Shown here: positions 35,130-40,886 of the stretch, in pieces | Layout: every line of letters starts with the position of its first letter | Position numbering within the stretch: position 1 is the first letter of the stretch | Assembly: GCA_027592745.1 (NCBI GenBank) | Contig: JAQCLG010000015.1 | Location: 1 to 40,886 of the forward strand | Length of the DNA stretch: 40,886 bases | Reading direction: 5' to 3' | From: Pseudomonadota bacterium | Lineage (GTDB): Bacteria > Pseudomonadota > Alphaproteobacteria > SP197 | The notes under the pieces: model-generated | What the model was told of the DNA's origin: nothing | Databases searched by the model: none | Seen by the model: the letters and a program-made list of their open reading frames with translations, nothing else | Program-made: the position numbers and the translations under genes

Positions 35130-35304
35130 CGCTCTCCCTCTCCCCTCGTGAGAGAAGGTTGCGAAGACTTGGCGTGGCTGAAGGCCATGCCTGGGCGAAG
35201 CTGGGTGAGGGGGTATCGGCCGAGGCTGACGCAAGGGGTCATGTCCGCGCTGCCGCGCGTAGGACCCCTCACCCTGACCCTCTCCCACAAGGGGAGAGGG
35301 AAGA
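35130..35304. repeat. Intergenic inverted-repeat element between cimA and trmJ
   Basis: The 275-bp gap holds a compound palindromic element. GGGTGAGGGG (35203-35212) pairs with CCCCTCACCC (35265-35274). CCCTCTCCC (35278-35286) pairs with GGGAGAGGG (35292-35300) around a short loop, and a related CCCTCTCCCCTCGTGAGAGAAGG stretch opens the element near 35136. This composition matches dispersed CTCTCCC/GGGAGAG repeats seen between genes in many proteobacteria (recalled, not searched). No ORF is credible here. It also forms the upstream region of trmJ. Confidence 0.6.
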
Positions 35305-35356
35305 TGATTGCTTGCGCCGGGTTGCCAGGCAGTGCAACCCCATGCGGGTGCCGGCC

Positions 35357-36106
35357 ATGAGCGTGCCTGCCGTCATCCTGGTGCGCCCGCAACTGGGCGA
35401 GAACATCGGCGCGGCGGCCCGCGCCATGAAGAACTTCGGCCTCTCGGACATGCGCCTCGTCGCGCCGCGCGACGGCTGGCCCAATTCGGCCGCCGTGATG
35501 ATGGCGGTGGGTGCCGTCGACATCCTGGAATCGGCCCGTTTCTTTGACACCACCGCCGAGGCGGTGGCCGACCTGGAGAAGGTCTGGGCGACCACGGCGC
35601 GCCGCCGCTACATGCTCAAGCCGGTGCTCACCCCGCGCCGCGCGGTCGAGGACATGCGCGCGGCGACCCTGGAGGGGCAGCGCTGCGGCATCCTCTTCGG
35701 ACCCGAACGCACCGGCATGGAAAACGAGGAGATCGCGCTTGCCGACGCCATGCTGCGCGTCCCGGCCTCGCCGGGCTTCTCCTCCCTCAACCTCGCCCAG
35801 GCGGTGCTGCTGATCGGCTACGAGTGGTTCCAGCACGAGGCCGACCTGCCCGAGGAAGAGATGCGCAAGGGCCGCACGGAGCTGGCGACCAAGGGCGAGA
35901 TCGAGGGGTTCTTCGAACACCTGATCGGCGAACTCGACACCTGCGGCTTCTTGCGCAATGCCCAGCAGCGCCCCAGCATGATCGTCAACCTGCGCAACAT
36001 CTTCCTGCGCGCCGGGCTCCATGAGCAGGAGGTGCGCACGTTGCACGGCGTCCTCACCTGCCTGGTCCACGGCCGCCGCCCGATCCCGGGGAGGGAGGAG
36101 GAATGA
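35357..36106 (+). CDS. trmJ: TrmJ-family SPOUT RNA 2'-O-methyltransferase
   Basis: The 249 residues contain the SPOUT knot: IGAAARAMKNFGL near the N-terminus, FGPERTGMENEEIALADAML (about 114-133) and the SAM-binding VPASPGFSSLNLAQAVLL. TrmJ methylates position 32 of several tRNAs. The C-terminal helical part (about 170-245) is present. ATG 35357 is chosen because VPAVILVRPQLGENIG is the family start. ATG 35342, in frame, would add five residues. The stop overlaps the ATG of the next gene (36103), so the two are coupled. Confidence 0.88.
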   Translation: MSVPAVILVRPQLGENIGAAARAMKNFGLSDMRLVAPRDGWPNSAAVMMAVGAVDILESARFFDTTAEAVADLEKVWATTARRRYMLKPVLTPRRAVEDMRAATLEGQRCGILFGPERTGMENEEIALADAMLRVPASPGFSSLNLAQAVLLIGYEWFQHEADLPEEEMRKGRTELATKGEIEGFFEHLIGELDTCGFLRNAQQRPSMIVNLRNIFLRAGLHEQEVRTLHGVLTCLVHGRRPIPGREEE

Positions 36107-36846
36107 AGCATCCTGTCCGTGTCCTGGCTTGCCTGGCTTTGTGGTTCCTGCTTGGCGGTGCCGCCTGGGTGCAGTTCGAGAGCCTGCCGGCCGACGGCTC
36201 CCCGGGCATGACCGTGACCGGCCTGCTGCGCCTGCCCGAAGGCGAGGGGCCGTTCCCCGCCGCGGTCCTGCTGCCCGATTGCGACGGCATCTCGCCCCAC
36301 GAGCGGGTCTGGGGCGTGCGCCTGGTCGAGCAGGGGTATGCCGTCTACCTGATCGACAGCTTCTTCACGCGCAACGTCGAGCAGACCTGCGGCGAGGCCC
36401 CCGACGTGCCGGTCATGGACGACCTGCGCGGCGCCGTTGCCAAGCTGGCGACCCTGCCGGAGGTCGATGGCGGGCGCATCGCCGTGATCGGCTGGCAGGA
36501 CGGCGCCGATGTGGCGCTGGCCTGGGCCGCCCAGGACGGGCCCGGCATGGCGGTGGTCTTCTATCCTTCCTGCCCGTCCCCGGCACCGCTTGGCCGTCCG
36601 GTGCTGTTCGTCCTGCCCAGCGACTATTCCGGCTACGAGGCCTGCAATGCCTTTGTCTTCGCCGAGCACGAGGCCGGCAGGGTCGCCGTGCAGCGCATCG
36701 CGCCCTACGGCGTGGGTGCCGGCTACGACTGCGAATCCTGCGAAGGGGCCTATCTGGGCGGCCCCGGCGGCTGGAACGAACCGGCCGATGCGCTGGTCAA
36801 CGATGCGCTCTACGGTGAAATCCAGCGCCTGCTGGAGACACCCTGA
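36103..36846 (+). CDS. Dienelactone-hydrolase-like alpha/beta hydrolase lacking its nucleophile
   Basis: This 247-residue protein starts with a probable signal peptide (residues 1-22, hydrophobic LACLALWFLLGGAAW). The alpha/beta-hydrolase core is recognisable: PAAVLLPDCDG (about 52-62), the VYLIDSF strand, and VDGGRIAVIGW leading into the nucleophile elbow. There the expected G-x-S/C-x-G reads G130-W-Q132-D-G134, so Gln replaces the Ser/Cys nucleophile. The usual catalytic His block near the end (GAYHAFD-like) is also not seen; a Cys-pair loop (YDCESCEGAY) is there instead. It is likely a non-catalytic or repurposed periplasmic binding protein. It is coupled to trmJ and convergent with the next gene, 5 bp away. 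Confidence 0.75.
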   Translation: MKHPVRVLACLALWFLLGGAAWVQFESLPADGSPGMTVTGLLRLPEGEGPFPAAVLLPDCDGISPHERVWGVRLVEQGYAVYLIDSFFTRNVEQTCGEAPDVPVMDDLRGAVAKLATLPEVDGGRIAVIGWQDGADVALAWAAQDGPGMAVVFYPSCPSPAPLGRPVLFVLPSDYSGYEACNAFVFAEHEAGRVAVQRIAPYGVGAGYDCESCEGAYLGGPGGWNEPADALVNDALYGEIQRLLETP

Positions 36847-36851
36847 ACCCC

Positions 36852-37256
36852 TCAGGGCTGGTAGCCGCCGACGTGCACGCCGATCTGGAAGACCAGGCGT
36901 ATGTGCCCCGAGGTCGCCTCATCGTCGGGATCGAGGCCCGTGAAGGGGCGCGCGCGGAACCGGTCGAAGGCATCCTCCAGCGCGACCCGGGCGGCCTCCC
37001 GGTCTTCCGGGGTGCGCGCCTCGTCGATGGCGACGATCACGGCATCCCTGATTGCGCCGCCGGAATCGAGGTCGAGTTCCACCGTCAGGGTCGCCCCTTC
37101 CAGCGCCTTGCCTTCCTCGCGCGAGAGGTCCATCGCTGCGGCAAGCTGGCCCGCGATCACGCTGGGATAGCCGACCTCGCCGGCGCGCGGCGCGCTGGGC
37201 AGGGCAAGCTGGGCGGCCAGAAGGAAAACGACCGGCCAGGGTGCGCGAACGGGCAT
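36852..37256 (-). CDS. Small secreted protein, TonB-C-terminal-like fold possible
   Basis: This 134-residue protein starts at ATG 37256 with AGGAG 8 bases upstream. Upstream in-frame codons to 37352 have no support. Residues 1-26 form a signal peptide ([21 protein letters not shown]). The mature part has a beta strand pattern, [19 protein letters not shown], then a helix ([21 protein letters not shown]) and a final IRLVFQIGV strand. That order resembles TonB/TolA C-terminal domains, but no membrane anchor or proline-rich linker exists. The function is unknown. It is divergent from rpsD and convergent with the hydrolase-like gene. Confidence 0.65.
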   Translation of the reverse strand: MPVRAPWPVVFLLAAQLALPSAPRAGEVGYPSVIAGQLAAAMDLSREEGKALEGATLTVELDLDSGGAIRDAVIVAIDEARTPEDREAARVALEDAFDRFRARPFTGLDPDDEATSGHIRLVFQIGVHVGGYQP

Positions 37257-37345
37257 AGGCAGCTCCTTGGGGAGACAATCGGGTTGCAGGGTGCGACAAA
37301 GGCGCAACGCGCAGGCCGGGGGCGGCGTTGCGCTGCCAAAGAGGT

Positions 37346-37374
37346 TTGACAAGGGCCTTCCGCCCCATTACAAA
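37346..37374 (+). promoter_or_regulatory. Sigma-70 promoter of rpsD
   Basis: A perfect -35 TTGACA (37346-37351), an ideal 17-bp spacer and -10 TACAAA (37369-37374) lie upstream of rpsD. The predicted start near 37381 leaves a leader of about 57 bases. This is the strongest promoter match in the window. Confidence 0.8.
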
Positions 37375-37437
37375 CCGCGCCTCTGCTGTGGCACAAGCCA
37401 TTGCGGCAACACTGACCTGCACAAAAGCGAAGGCTCG

Positions 37438-38058
37438 ATGACCAAACGACTGGCGTCGAAATACAAGATTTGCCGCCGTTACGGCGAAAATCTCTGGGGG
37501 CGTCCCAAGCGCTTCCTGACCAACCGTCTGTATGCCCCGGGGCAGCACGGCCAGAGCCGTCGGCGCAAGCCGACCGACTTCGGCATCCAGCTCGCGGCCA
37601 AGCAGAAGCTGAAGGGTTATTACGGCAACATCAACGAGCGCCAGTTCCGGCGCGCGTATGAGGAAGCCTACTCGACCCGCGGCGACACCATCGAGAACAT
37701 GATCGGCCTGCTCGAGCGCCGCCTCGATATCGTGATCTACCGCATGAAGTTCGTGCCCACGGTCTTTGCCGCGCGCCAGTTCGTCAACCACGGCCACGTC
37801 AAGGTCAACGGCAGGCGGGTCTCGATCCCCAGCTACCGCGTCTCGGCGGGCGACGTGATCGAGGTCAAGGAATCCTCGCGCGAACTGCCCCTGGTGCTGG
37901 AAGCCGTCTCGTCGGCCGAGCGTGAGGTGCCCGAGTACCTCAACGTGGACTTCGACAAGATGACGGGTACCTACAACCGCGTGCCGTCCTTCACGGACGT
38001 GCCCTATCCGGTTCAGATGGAACCCAACCTGGTGATCGAGTTCTACTCCAAGGCCTGA
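37438..38058 (+). CDS. rpsD: 30S ribosomal protein S4
   Basis: The 206 residues are the standard alphaproteobacterial length. The N-terminus [21 protein letters not shown], without the zinc cysteines, is followed by PGQHGQ. The S4 RNA-binding domain (about 95-160) contains RRLDIVIYR and [14 protein letters not shown]. The C-terminal [10 protein letters not shown] is typical. S4 nucleates 30S assembly on 16S rRNA. It is monocistronic here, with its own promoter and intrinsic terminator, as is usual for rpsD in alphaproteobacteria. Confidence 0.98.
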   Translation: MTKRLASKYKICRRYGENLWGRPKRFLTNRLYAPGQHGQSRRRKPTDFGIQLAAKQKLKGYYGNINERQFRRAYEEAYSTRGDTIENMIGLLERRLDIVIYRMKFVPTVFAARQFVNHGHVKVNGRRVSIPSYRVSAGDVIEVKESSRELPLVLEAVSSAEREVPEYLNVDFDKMTGTYNRVPSFTDVPYPVQMEPNLVIEFYSKA

Positions 38059-38080
38059 TCGCCGGTATCCGCTACGCAAG

Positions 38081-38117
38081 AGGGCCGCTTCCCCCGGGGG
38101 AGGCGGCCCTTTTCGTT
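38081..38117 (+). terminator. Intrinsic terminator of rpsD
   Basis: A 15-bp stem with one G-T pair, AGGGCCGCTTCCCCC (38081-38095) against GGGGGAGGCGGCCCT (38096-38110), is followed by TTTTCGTTT. It is the clearest rho-independent terminator in the window, 23 bp after the rpsD stop. Confidence 0.9.
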
Positions 38118-38215
38118 TGGGCGGGTCAGGCACGCACGCCAACCTGGCCTTGCCCGCAGGGGTGCTGGCCGGTCTATGATCGCAGCGAACGGACAAGCCG
38201 GATCGGAGCAGGACC

Positions 38216-39703
38216 ATGCGCGTCGTCGTCGCCATGATGAAACACGAGACCAACACCTTCTCGCCGGTGCCCACGCCCCTGGCGCGCTTCGCGCGCGGTG
38301 GCGACGACGTCGCCCGCGGCGATGCGGTCATCGCGAACTTCGCGGGCACCCAGAGCGGCGTTGCCGCCTACATCGACATCTGCCGCCGCGAGGGCTGGGA
38401 GATGGTCACACCCATCGCCGCCTCGGCCTGGCCCTCCGGCCCGGTCGAGGACGCCGCCTTCGAGGACATGGCGGCCGCGATCTGCGAGGCCGTGGCGGCC
38501 GGTTGCGACGCCATCATGCTCGACCTGCACGGCGCCATGGTGACCCAGAGCTTCGAGGACGGCGAGGGCGAGCTGCTGCGCCGCATCCGCGCCATCGCGC
38601 CCGAGGTGCCCATCGCCGTCGCGCTCGACATGCACACCAACCTCTATCCCGAGCTCGTCGACCGGGCGACCGTGCTCGCCGGCTTCATGACCTACCCCCA
38701 TGTCGACATCTACGAGACCGCCCAGCGCGCGGGCGAGGCCCTGGTCGCCACGATCAAGGGCAAGGTCAGGCCGACCAAGGCCTGGGGCAACCAGCCCATG
38801 CTGCCCCACATCATGCTCCAGGGCACCACCAGCGGCCCCAACGTCGCCCTGCAGAAGCGCTGCCGCGAGATGGAGGAGAGCGGTCAGGCGCTCTGCGCCA
38901 CCGTCTTCACCGGCTTCCCCCACGCCGACATCCGCAATGCCGGGCTTTCGGCCGTGGTCGTCACCGACGGCGATGCAAGGAAGGCCCAGGCGCTGACCGA
39001 CGAACTGCTCGACATGGCCTGGAAGGCGCGCGAGGACTTCGTCTACGAGATCGAACCGCTGGAGCAGTCGATCGAGCGCGCCAGGGCGATTCCCGACGGC
39101 CCCGTGATCCTGCTCGACCACTACGACAACGCCGCCTCGGGCGGCACCATGGACACCATGACCGTGCTGGCGGCCATCCTGCTGGCCGGACTGGACAATG
39201 CCTGCGCCTTTGCCATCCACGACCCCGAGAGCGTGCAGAAGATGATCGCGGCGGGCATCGGCGCGGAGGTCACGCTCGATCTGGGCGGTAAGGTCGACAT
39301 GCCGGCCCTGAAGCTGAAGGGCCAGCCCCTGCGCGTCACCGGCCGGGTCCGGCGCATCACCGACGGCCGTTTCCGCAACAAGGGCCCGATGGGCACCGGC
39401 GTACTGATGAACATGGGCCCGACCGTGGTGCTCGACACCGGCAAGGTCGAGATCGTCGTCATCTCGGCCTACCAGGAGCCCAACGACATCAACGCCTTCA
39501 CCAGCGTCGGCATCGACCCCTGGCAGAAGCGCTACGTCATGATCAAGAGCCGCGTCCACTGGCGCGCCGGCCTGGGCGAACTGGCCAGGCACGTCGTCGA
39601 CTGCGCCGGCACCGGGGTGTGCACGTCGGACTACAGTTCACTGGAGTTCGCCAACGTCCGCCGCCCGATCTATCCCCTCGACCGCATCAACGAGCCGGGC
39701 TGA
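38216..39703 (+). CDS. M81-family metallopeptidase, MlrC-like
   Basis: This is a 495-residue protein of the DUF1485/MlrC family, named after the microcystin-degradation peptidase. Characteristic stretches are MMKHETNTFSP (7-17), CDAIMLDLHGAMVTQ (near 110), DMHTNLYPELVDRA (near 143, Zn-ligand D/H positions), FMTYPHVDIYETA, FTGFPHADI and DHYDNAASGGTMDT. Most members are found in soil and marine bacteria that never see microcystin, so the natural substrate is probably another peptide or amide. It has no export signal. The 5-base gap to the DUF1653 gene suggests cotranscription. Confidence 0.88.
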   Translation: MRVVVAMMKHETNTFSPVPTPLARFARGGDDVARGDAVIANFAGTQSGVAAYIDICRREGWEMVTPIAASAWPSGPVEDAAFEDMAAAICEAVAAGCDAIMLDLHGAMVTQSFEDGEGELLRRIRAIAPEVPIAVALDMHTNLYPELVDRATVLAGFMTYPHVDIYETAQRAGEALVATIKGKVRPTKAWGNQPMLPHIMLQGTTSGPNVALQKRCREMEESGQALCATVFTGFPHADIRNAGLSAVVVTDGDARKAQALTDELLDMAWKAREDFVYEIEPLEQSIERARAIPDGPVILLDHYDNAASGGTMDTMTVLAAILLAGLDNACAFAIHDPESVQKMIAAGIGAEVTLDLGGKVDMPALKLKGQPLRVTGRVRRITDGRFRNKGPMGTGVLMNMGPTVVLDTGKVEIVVISAYQEPNDINAFTSVGIDPWQKRYVMIKSRVHWRAGLGELARHVVDCAGTGVCTSDYSSLEFANVRRPIYPLDRINEPG

Positions 39704-39707
39704 AGCC

Positions 39708-39926
39708 ATGGACGAACCCGCACCCGGCCGCTACCGCCACTACAAGGGCGGGGAGTACCAGGTCGTCGGCACCGCACGCCACAGCGAGACCGAGGAGCCG
39801 ATGGTCGTCTACCGCACGCTCTACGGCGATTTCTCGCTCTGGGTCCGGCCCCTGGCGATGTTCACGGAAACGGTGGAGGTCGCCGGCGCCCGCGTGCCGC
39901 GCTTCGCACCCGTTGCCGACACTTAG
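39708..39926 (+). CDS. DUF1653 domain protein
   Basis: This 72-residue protein is almost entirely the DUF1653 domain: GRYRHYKGGEYQVVGTARHS, then EEPMVVYRTLYGD and LWVRPLAMFTETV. The domain is a small beta-barrel-like fold of unknown function. It starts 5 bp after the M81 peptidase. Its stop codon TAG (39924-39926) is also the first three bases of a 64-bp inverted-repeat element, so the present C-terminus (RFAPVADT) may have been set by insertion of that element. Confidence 0.85.
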   Translation: MDEPAPGRYRHYKGGEYQVVGTARHSETEEPMVVYRTLYGDFSLWVRPLAMFTETVEVAGARVPRFAPVADT

Positions 39927-39987
39927 AGCAAATCATCTTTCTGCGGAATCGCTTCGCGATTACGCAGAAAGATGTGAATTTGCTCTA
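39924..39987. repeat. 64-bp inverted-repeat element, copy 1 (TAGAGC...GCTCTA)
   Basis: It begins TAGAGCAAATC and ends GAATTTGCTCTA. The arms pair over most of the length (ATCTTTCTGCG / CGCAGAAAGAT, then AATCGC / GCGATT) around a TTC loop. The left arm lacks three bases (TCA) present in the right arm. It overlaps the DUF1653 stop codon. GC is far lower than in the surroundings. Confidence 0.85.
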
Positions 39988-39998
39988 TCTTGTTGATG

Positions 39999-40062
39999 TA
40001 GAGCGGATTCACATGATTGGCCGGAACCGCCGCGTGGTTCCGGCCAATCGTGATCCGCTCTA
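39999..40062. repeat. 64-bp inverted-repeat element, copy 2 (TAGAGC...GCTCTA)
   Basis: It begins TAGAGCGGATTCACATGATT and ends GATCCGCTCTA. The inner stem GGCCGGAACC / GGTTCCGGCC surrounds GCCGCGT. It has the same terminal hexamers, the same length and a similar ATTCACAT segment as copy 1, but a different inner stem. The two copies are separated by 11 bp (tcttgttgatg). One arm again lacks three bases relative to the other. Confidence 0.85.
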
Positions 40063-40141
40063 GGTCCCCGGCGGGCAACGAAGCGCCATGCACGGCGTTC
40101 GCCGGGGTAAGGGGACGCACAAGCAACGAGAGGATCGTTTC

Positions 40142-40663
40142 ATGACCCGAGTTTGTACCGCACCCTGGCTCGATGGCCTGCTGGCCGCCGGTCTCTCCCT
40201 GCCTGCCCTTGCCGACAGCAGCGCCACGATGCACGCCGTCTCGGCCGATGGCGTGGGCGACAGCATCGGTGCCATCAGCTTCCAGGACAGCGATCACGGC
40301 CTGCTGATTCATCCCCAGTTGCAGGGTATGGCAGCCGGCCTCCACGGTCTTCACGTGCACCAGAACGCCGATTGCGGCCCGGGCACCAACGACAAGGGCG
40401 AGACCATCGCCGCCGGTGCCGCCGGCGGCCACATGGACCCCCAGGGCACCGGCAGCCATGAGGGACCCTATGGCGACGGCCACCTCGGCGACCTGCCCAA
40501 CCTAGTGGTCCTCGACGACGGCACCGCCGGTCTCGTCCTGCTCGCCCCGCGCCTCACGGTTGCCGACCTCGACGGCCGCGCCATCATGATCCACAGCGGC
40601 GCCGACGACTGCACCGACTCCCACCCCGGCGGCGACCGCGCCTACTGCGGCATCGTGGAGTAG
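40142..40663 (+). CDS. sodC: Periplasmic Cu,Zn superoxide dismutase
   Basis: This 173-residue protein has an N-terminal export signal (residues about 1-24, LLAAGLSLPALADS). Copper and zinc ligands are in HGLHVHQN (about 61-68), GGHMDP, SHEGP and the final IMIHSG. The disulfide partners are C in NADCGPG and in RAYCGIV, and the active-site Arg precedes the last Cys by three. The GGDNxSD loop of most bacterial SodC reads GADDCTD here and the following loop is short, with an extra Cys. It disproportionates periplasmic superoxide. GAGAGGA precedes the ATG. Confidence 0.9.
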   Translation: MTRVCTAPWLDGLLAAGLSLPALADSSATMHAVSADGVGDSIGAISFQDSDHGLLIHPQLQGMAAGLHGLHVHQNADCGPGTNDKGETIAAGAAGGHMDPQGTGSHEGPYGDGHLGDLPNLVVLDDGTAGLVLLAPRLTVADLDGRAIMIHSGADDCTDSHPGGDRAYCGIVE

Positions 40664-40683
40664 ACGGCAGACCGACAAACCCT

Positions 40684-40772
40684 CCTCATGCCCGCGAAAG
40701 CGGGCATCCAGGGTTCGGGGCAGGTCCAGGGTCGCAGCCGCTGCCCTGGATCCCTGCGTTCACAGGGATGAG
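40684..40772. repeat. Intergenic inverted-repeat element after sodC
   Basis: The left arm 40684-40712 (CTCATGCCCGCGAAAGCGGG then CATCCAGGG) is inverted at 40744-40772 (CCCTGGATCCCTGCG... ending GGGATGAG), with several mismatches. Each arm contains its own small hairpin (CCCGC-GAAA-GCGGG on the left, CCCTG-TGAA-type on the right). It resembles the widespread CATTCCCGCGAAAGCGGGAATCCAG repeats of alphaproteobacteria. It starts 20 bp after the sodC stop. Confidence 0.75.
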
Positions 40773-40859
40773 GAAACGGAAAGGGGCGCGGGAAGGGCGC
40801 GCCCGTTGCGGCACGCCGCCGCGGGGATCAACCGGCCGAGACCCCGCCCAAAAACTCTC

Positions 40860-40886
40860 CTCATGTCCGCGCAGGCGGGCATCCAG
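40860..40886. repeat. Second copy of the same intergenic repeat, cut by the window end
   Basis: The last 27 bases (CTCATGTCCGCGCAGGCGGG then CATCCAG) match the left arm at 40684 with three differences and continue off the window. The 87 bases between the two copies (40773-40859) contain no gene that I can support. Confidence 0.65.

Overview
The window is about 40.9 kb of very GC-rich DNA, densely packed with genes on both strands. Every recognisable protein looks alphaproteobacterial. A class II DAHP synthase, a two-domain glutamine-dependent NAD synthetase, a short GltX beside nadE, and a cysS-cimA-trmJ-rpsD run all suggest a Rhodospirillales-like, probably aerobic heterotroph. That assignment is inference from gene content and codon style; no rRNA or marker gene in the window settles it. 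No tRNA, rRNA, CRISPR array, intact insertion sequence or phage gene was seen.

Layout. 1-3.6 kb, minus strand: the 5' end of an unknown gene, a class C beta-lactamase-fold serine hydrolase and a Mo-bisMGD oxidoreductase. 3.7-8.1 kb: a PotD-like binding protein without permeases, a GMC alcohol/choline dehydrogenase-like flavoenzyme (both plus), then a FAH-family hydrolase and Gph phosphatase (minus). 8.3-11.5 kb: glmU-glmS, the UDP-GlcNAc operon. 11.5-18.8 kb: a MalY/PatB-type PLP enzyme, a divergent NAAA/acid-ceramidase-like Ntn hydrolase, gabD, a two-gene ABC transporter, and a class IV transaminase resembling (R)-selective amine transaminases. 18.8-25.7 kb: a CDF cation transporter, an ATP-grasp ligase, glutathione reductase, a GNAT-like protein, class II DAHP synthase and nicotinate phosphoribosyltransferase.

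25.8-27.1 kb is a scar. A TRAP small permease is intact, but the large permease stops after about 83 residues. It is joined tail-to-tail to the 5' part of a frameshifted HalD/BesD-like halogenase/oxygenase gene on the other strand, whose upstream region still holds a sharp operator-like palindrome. 27.2-30.2 kb: nadE-gltX, overlapping. 30.2-31.9 kb, minus: a b-type cytochrome, a 311-residue membrane protein and a 24-residue membrane peptide. 32.0-38.1 kb: cysS-cimA with a structured leader, trmJ, a hydrolase-fold protein lacking its nucleophile, a secreted small protein (minus) and rpsD with a textbook promoter and terminator. 38.2-40.9 kb: an M81 (MlrC-like) peptidase, a DUF1653 protein, two 64-bp TAGAGC/GCTCTA inverted-repeat elements, sodC, and one and a half copies of another intergenic repeat.

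Most of the window is ordinary core metabolism (cell-wall precursor, NAD, aromatic amino acid, isoleucine, tRNA charging, redox defence). The least ordinary signals are the candidate leaderless-ORF attenuator before cysS, the TRAP/halogenase deletion junction with its orphaned operator, the tandem 64-bp elements that overlap a stop codon, the 24-residue membrane peptide, and an orphan ATP-grasp ligase. Functions are assigned by reading motifs only; no database search was possible.
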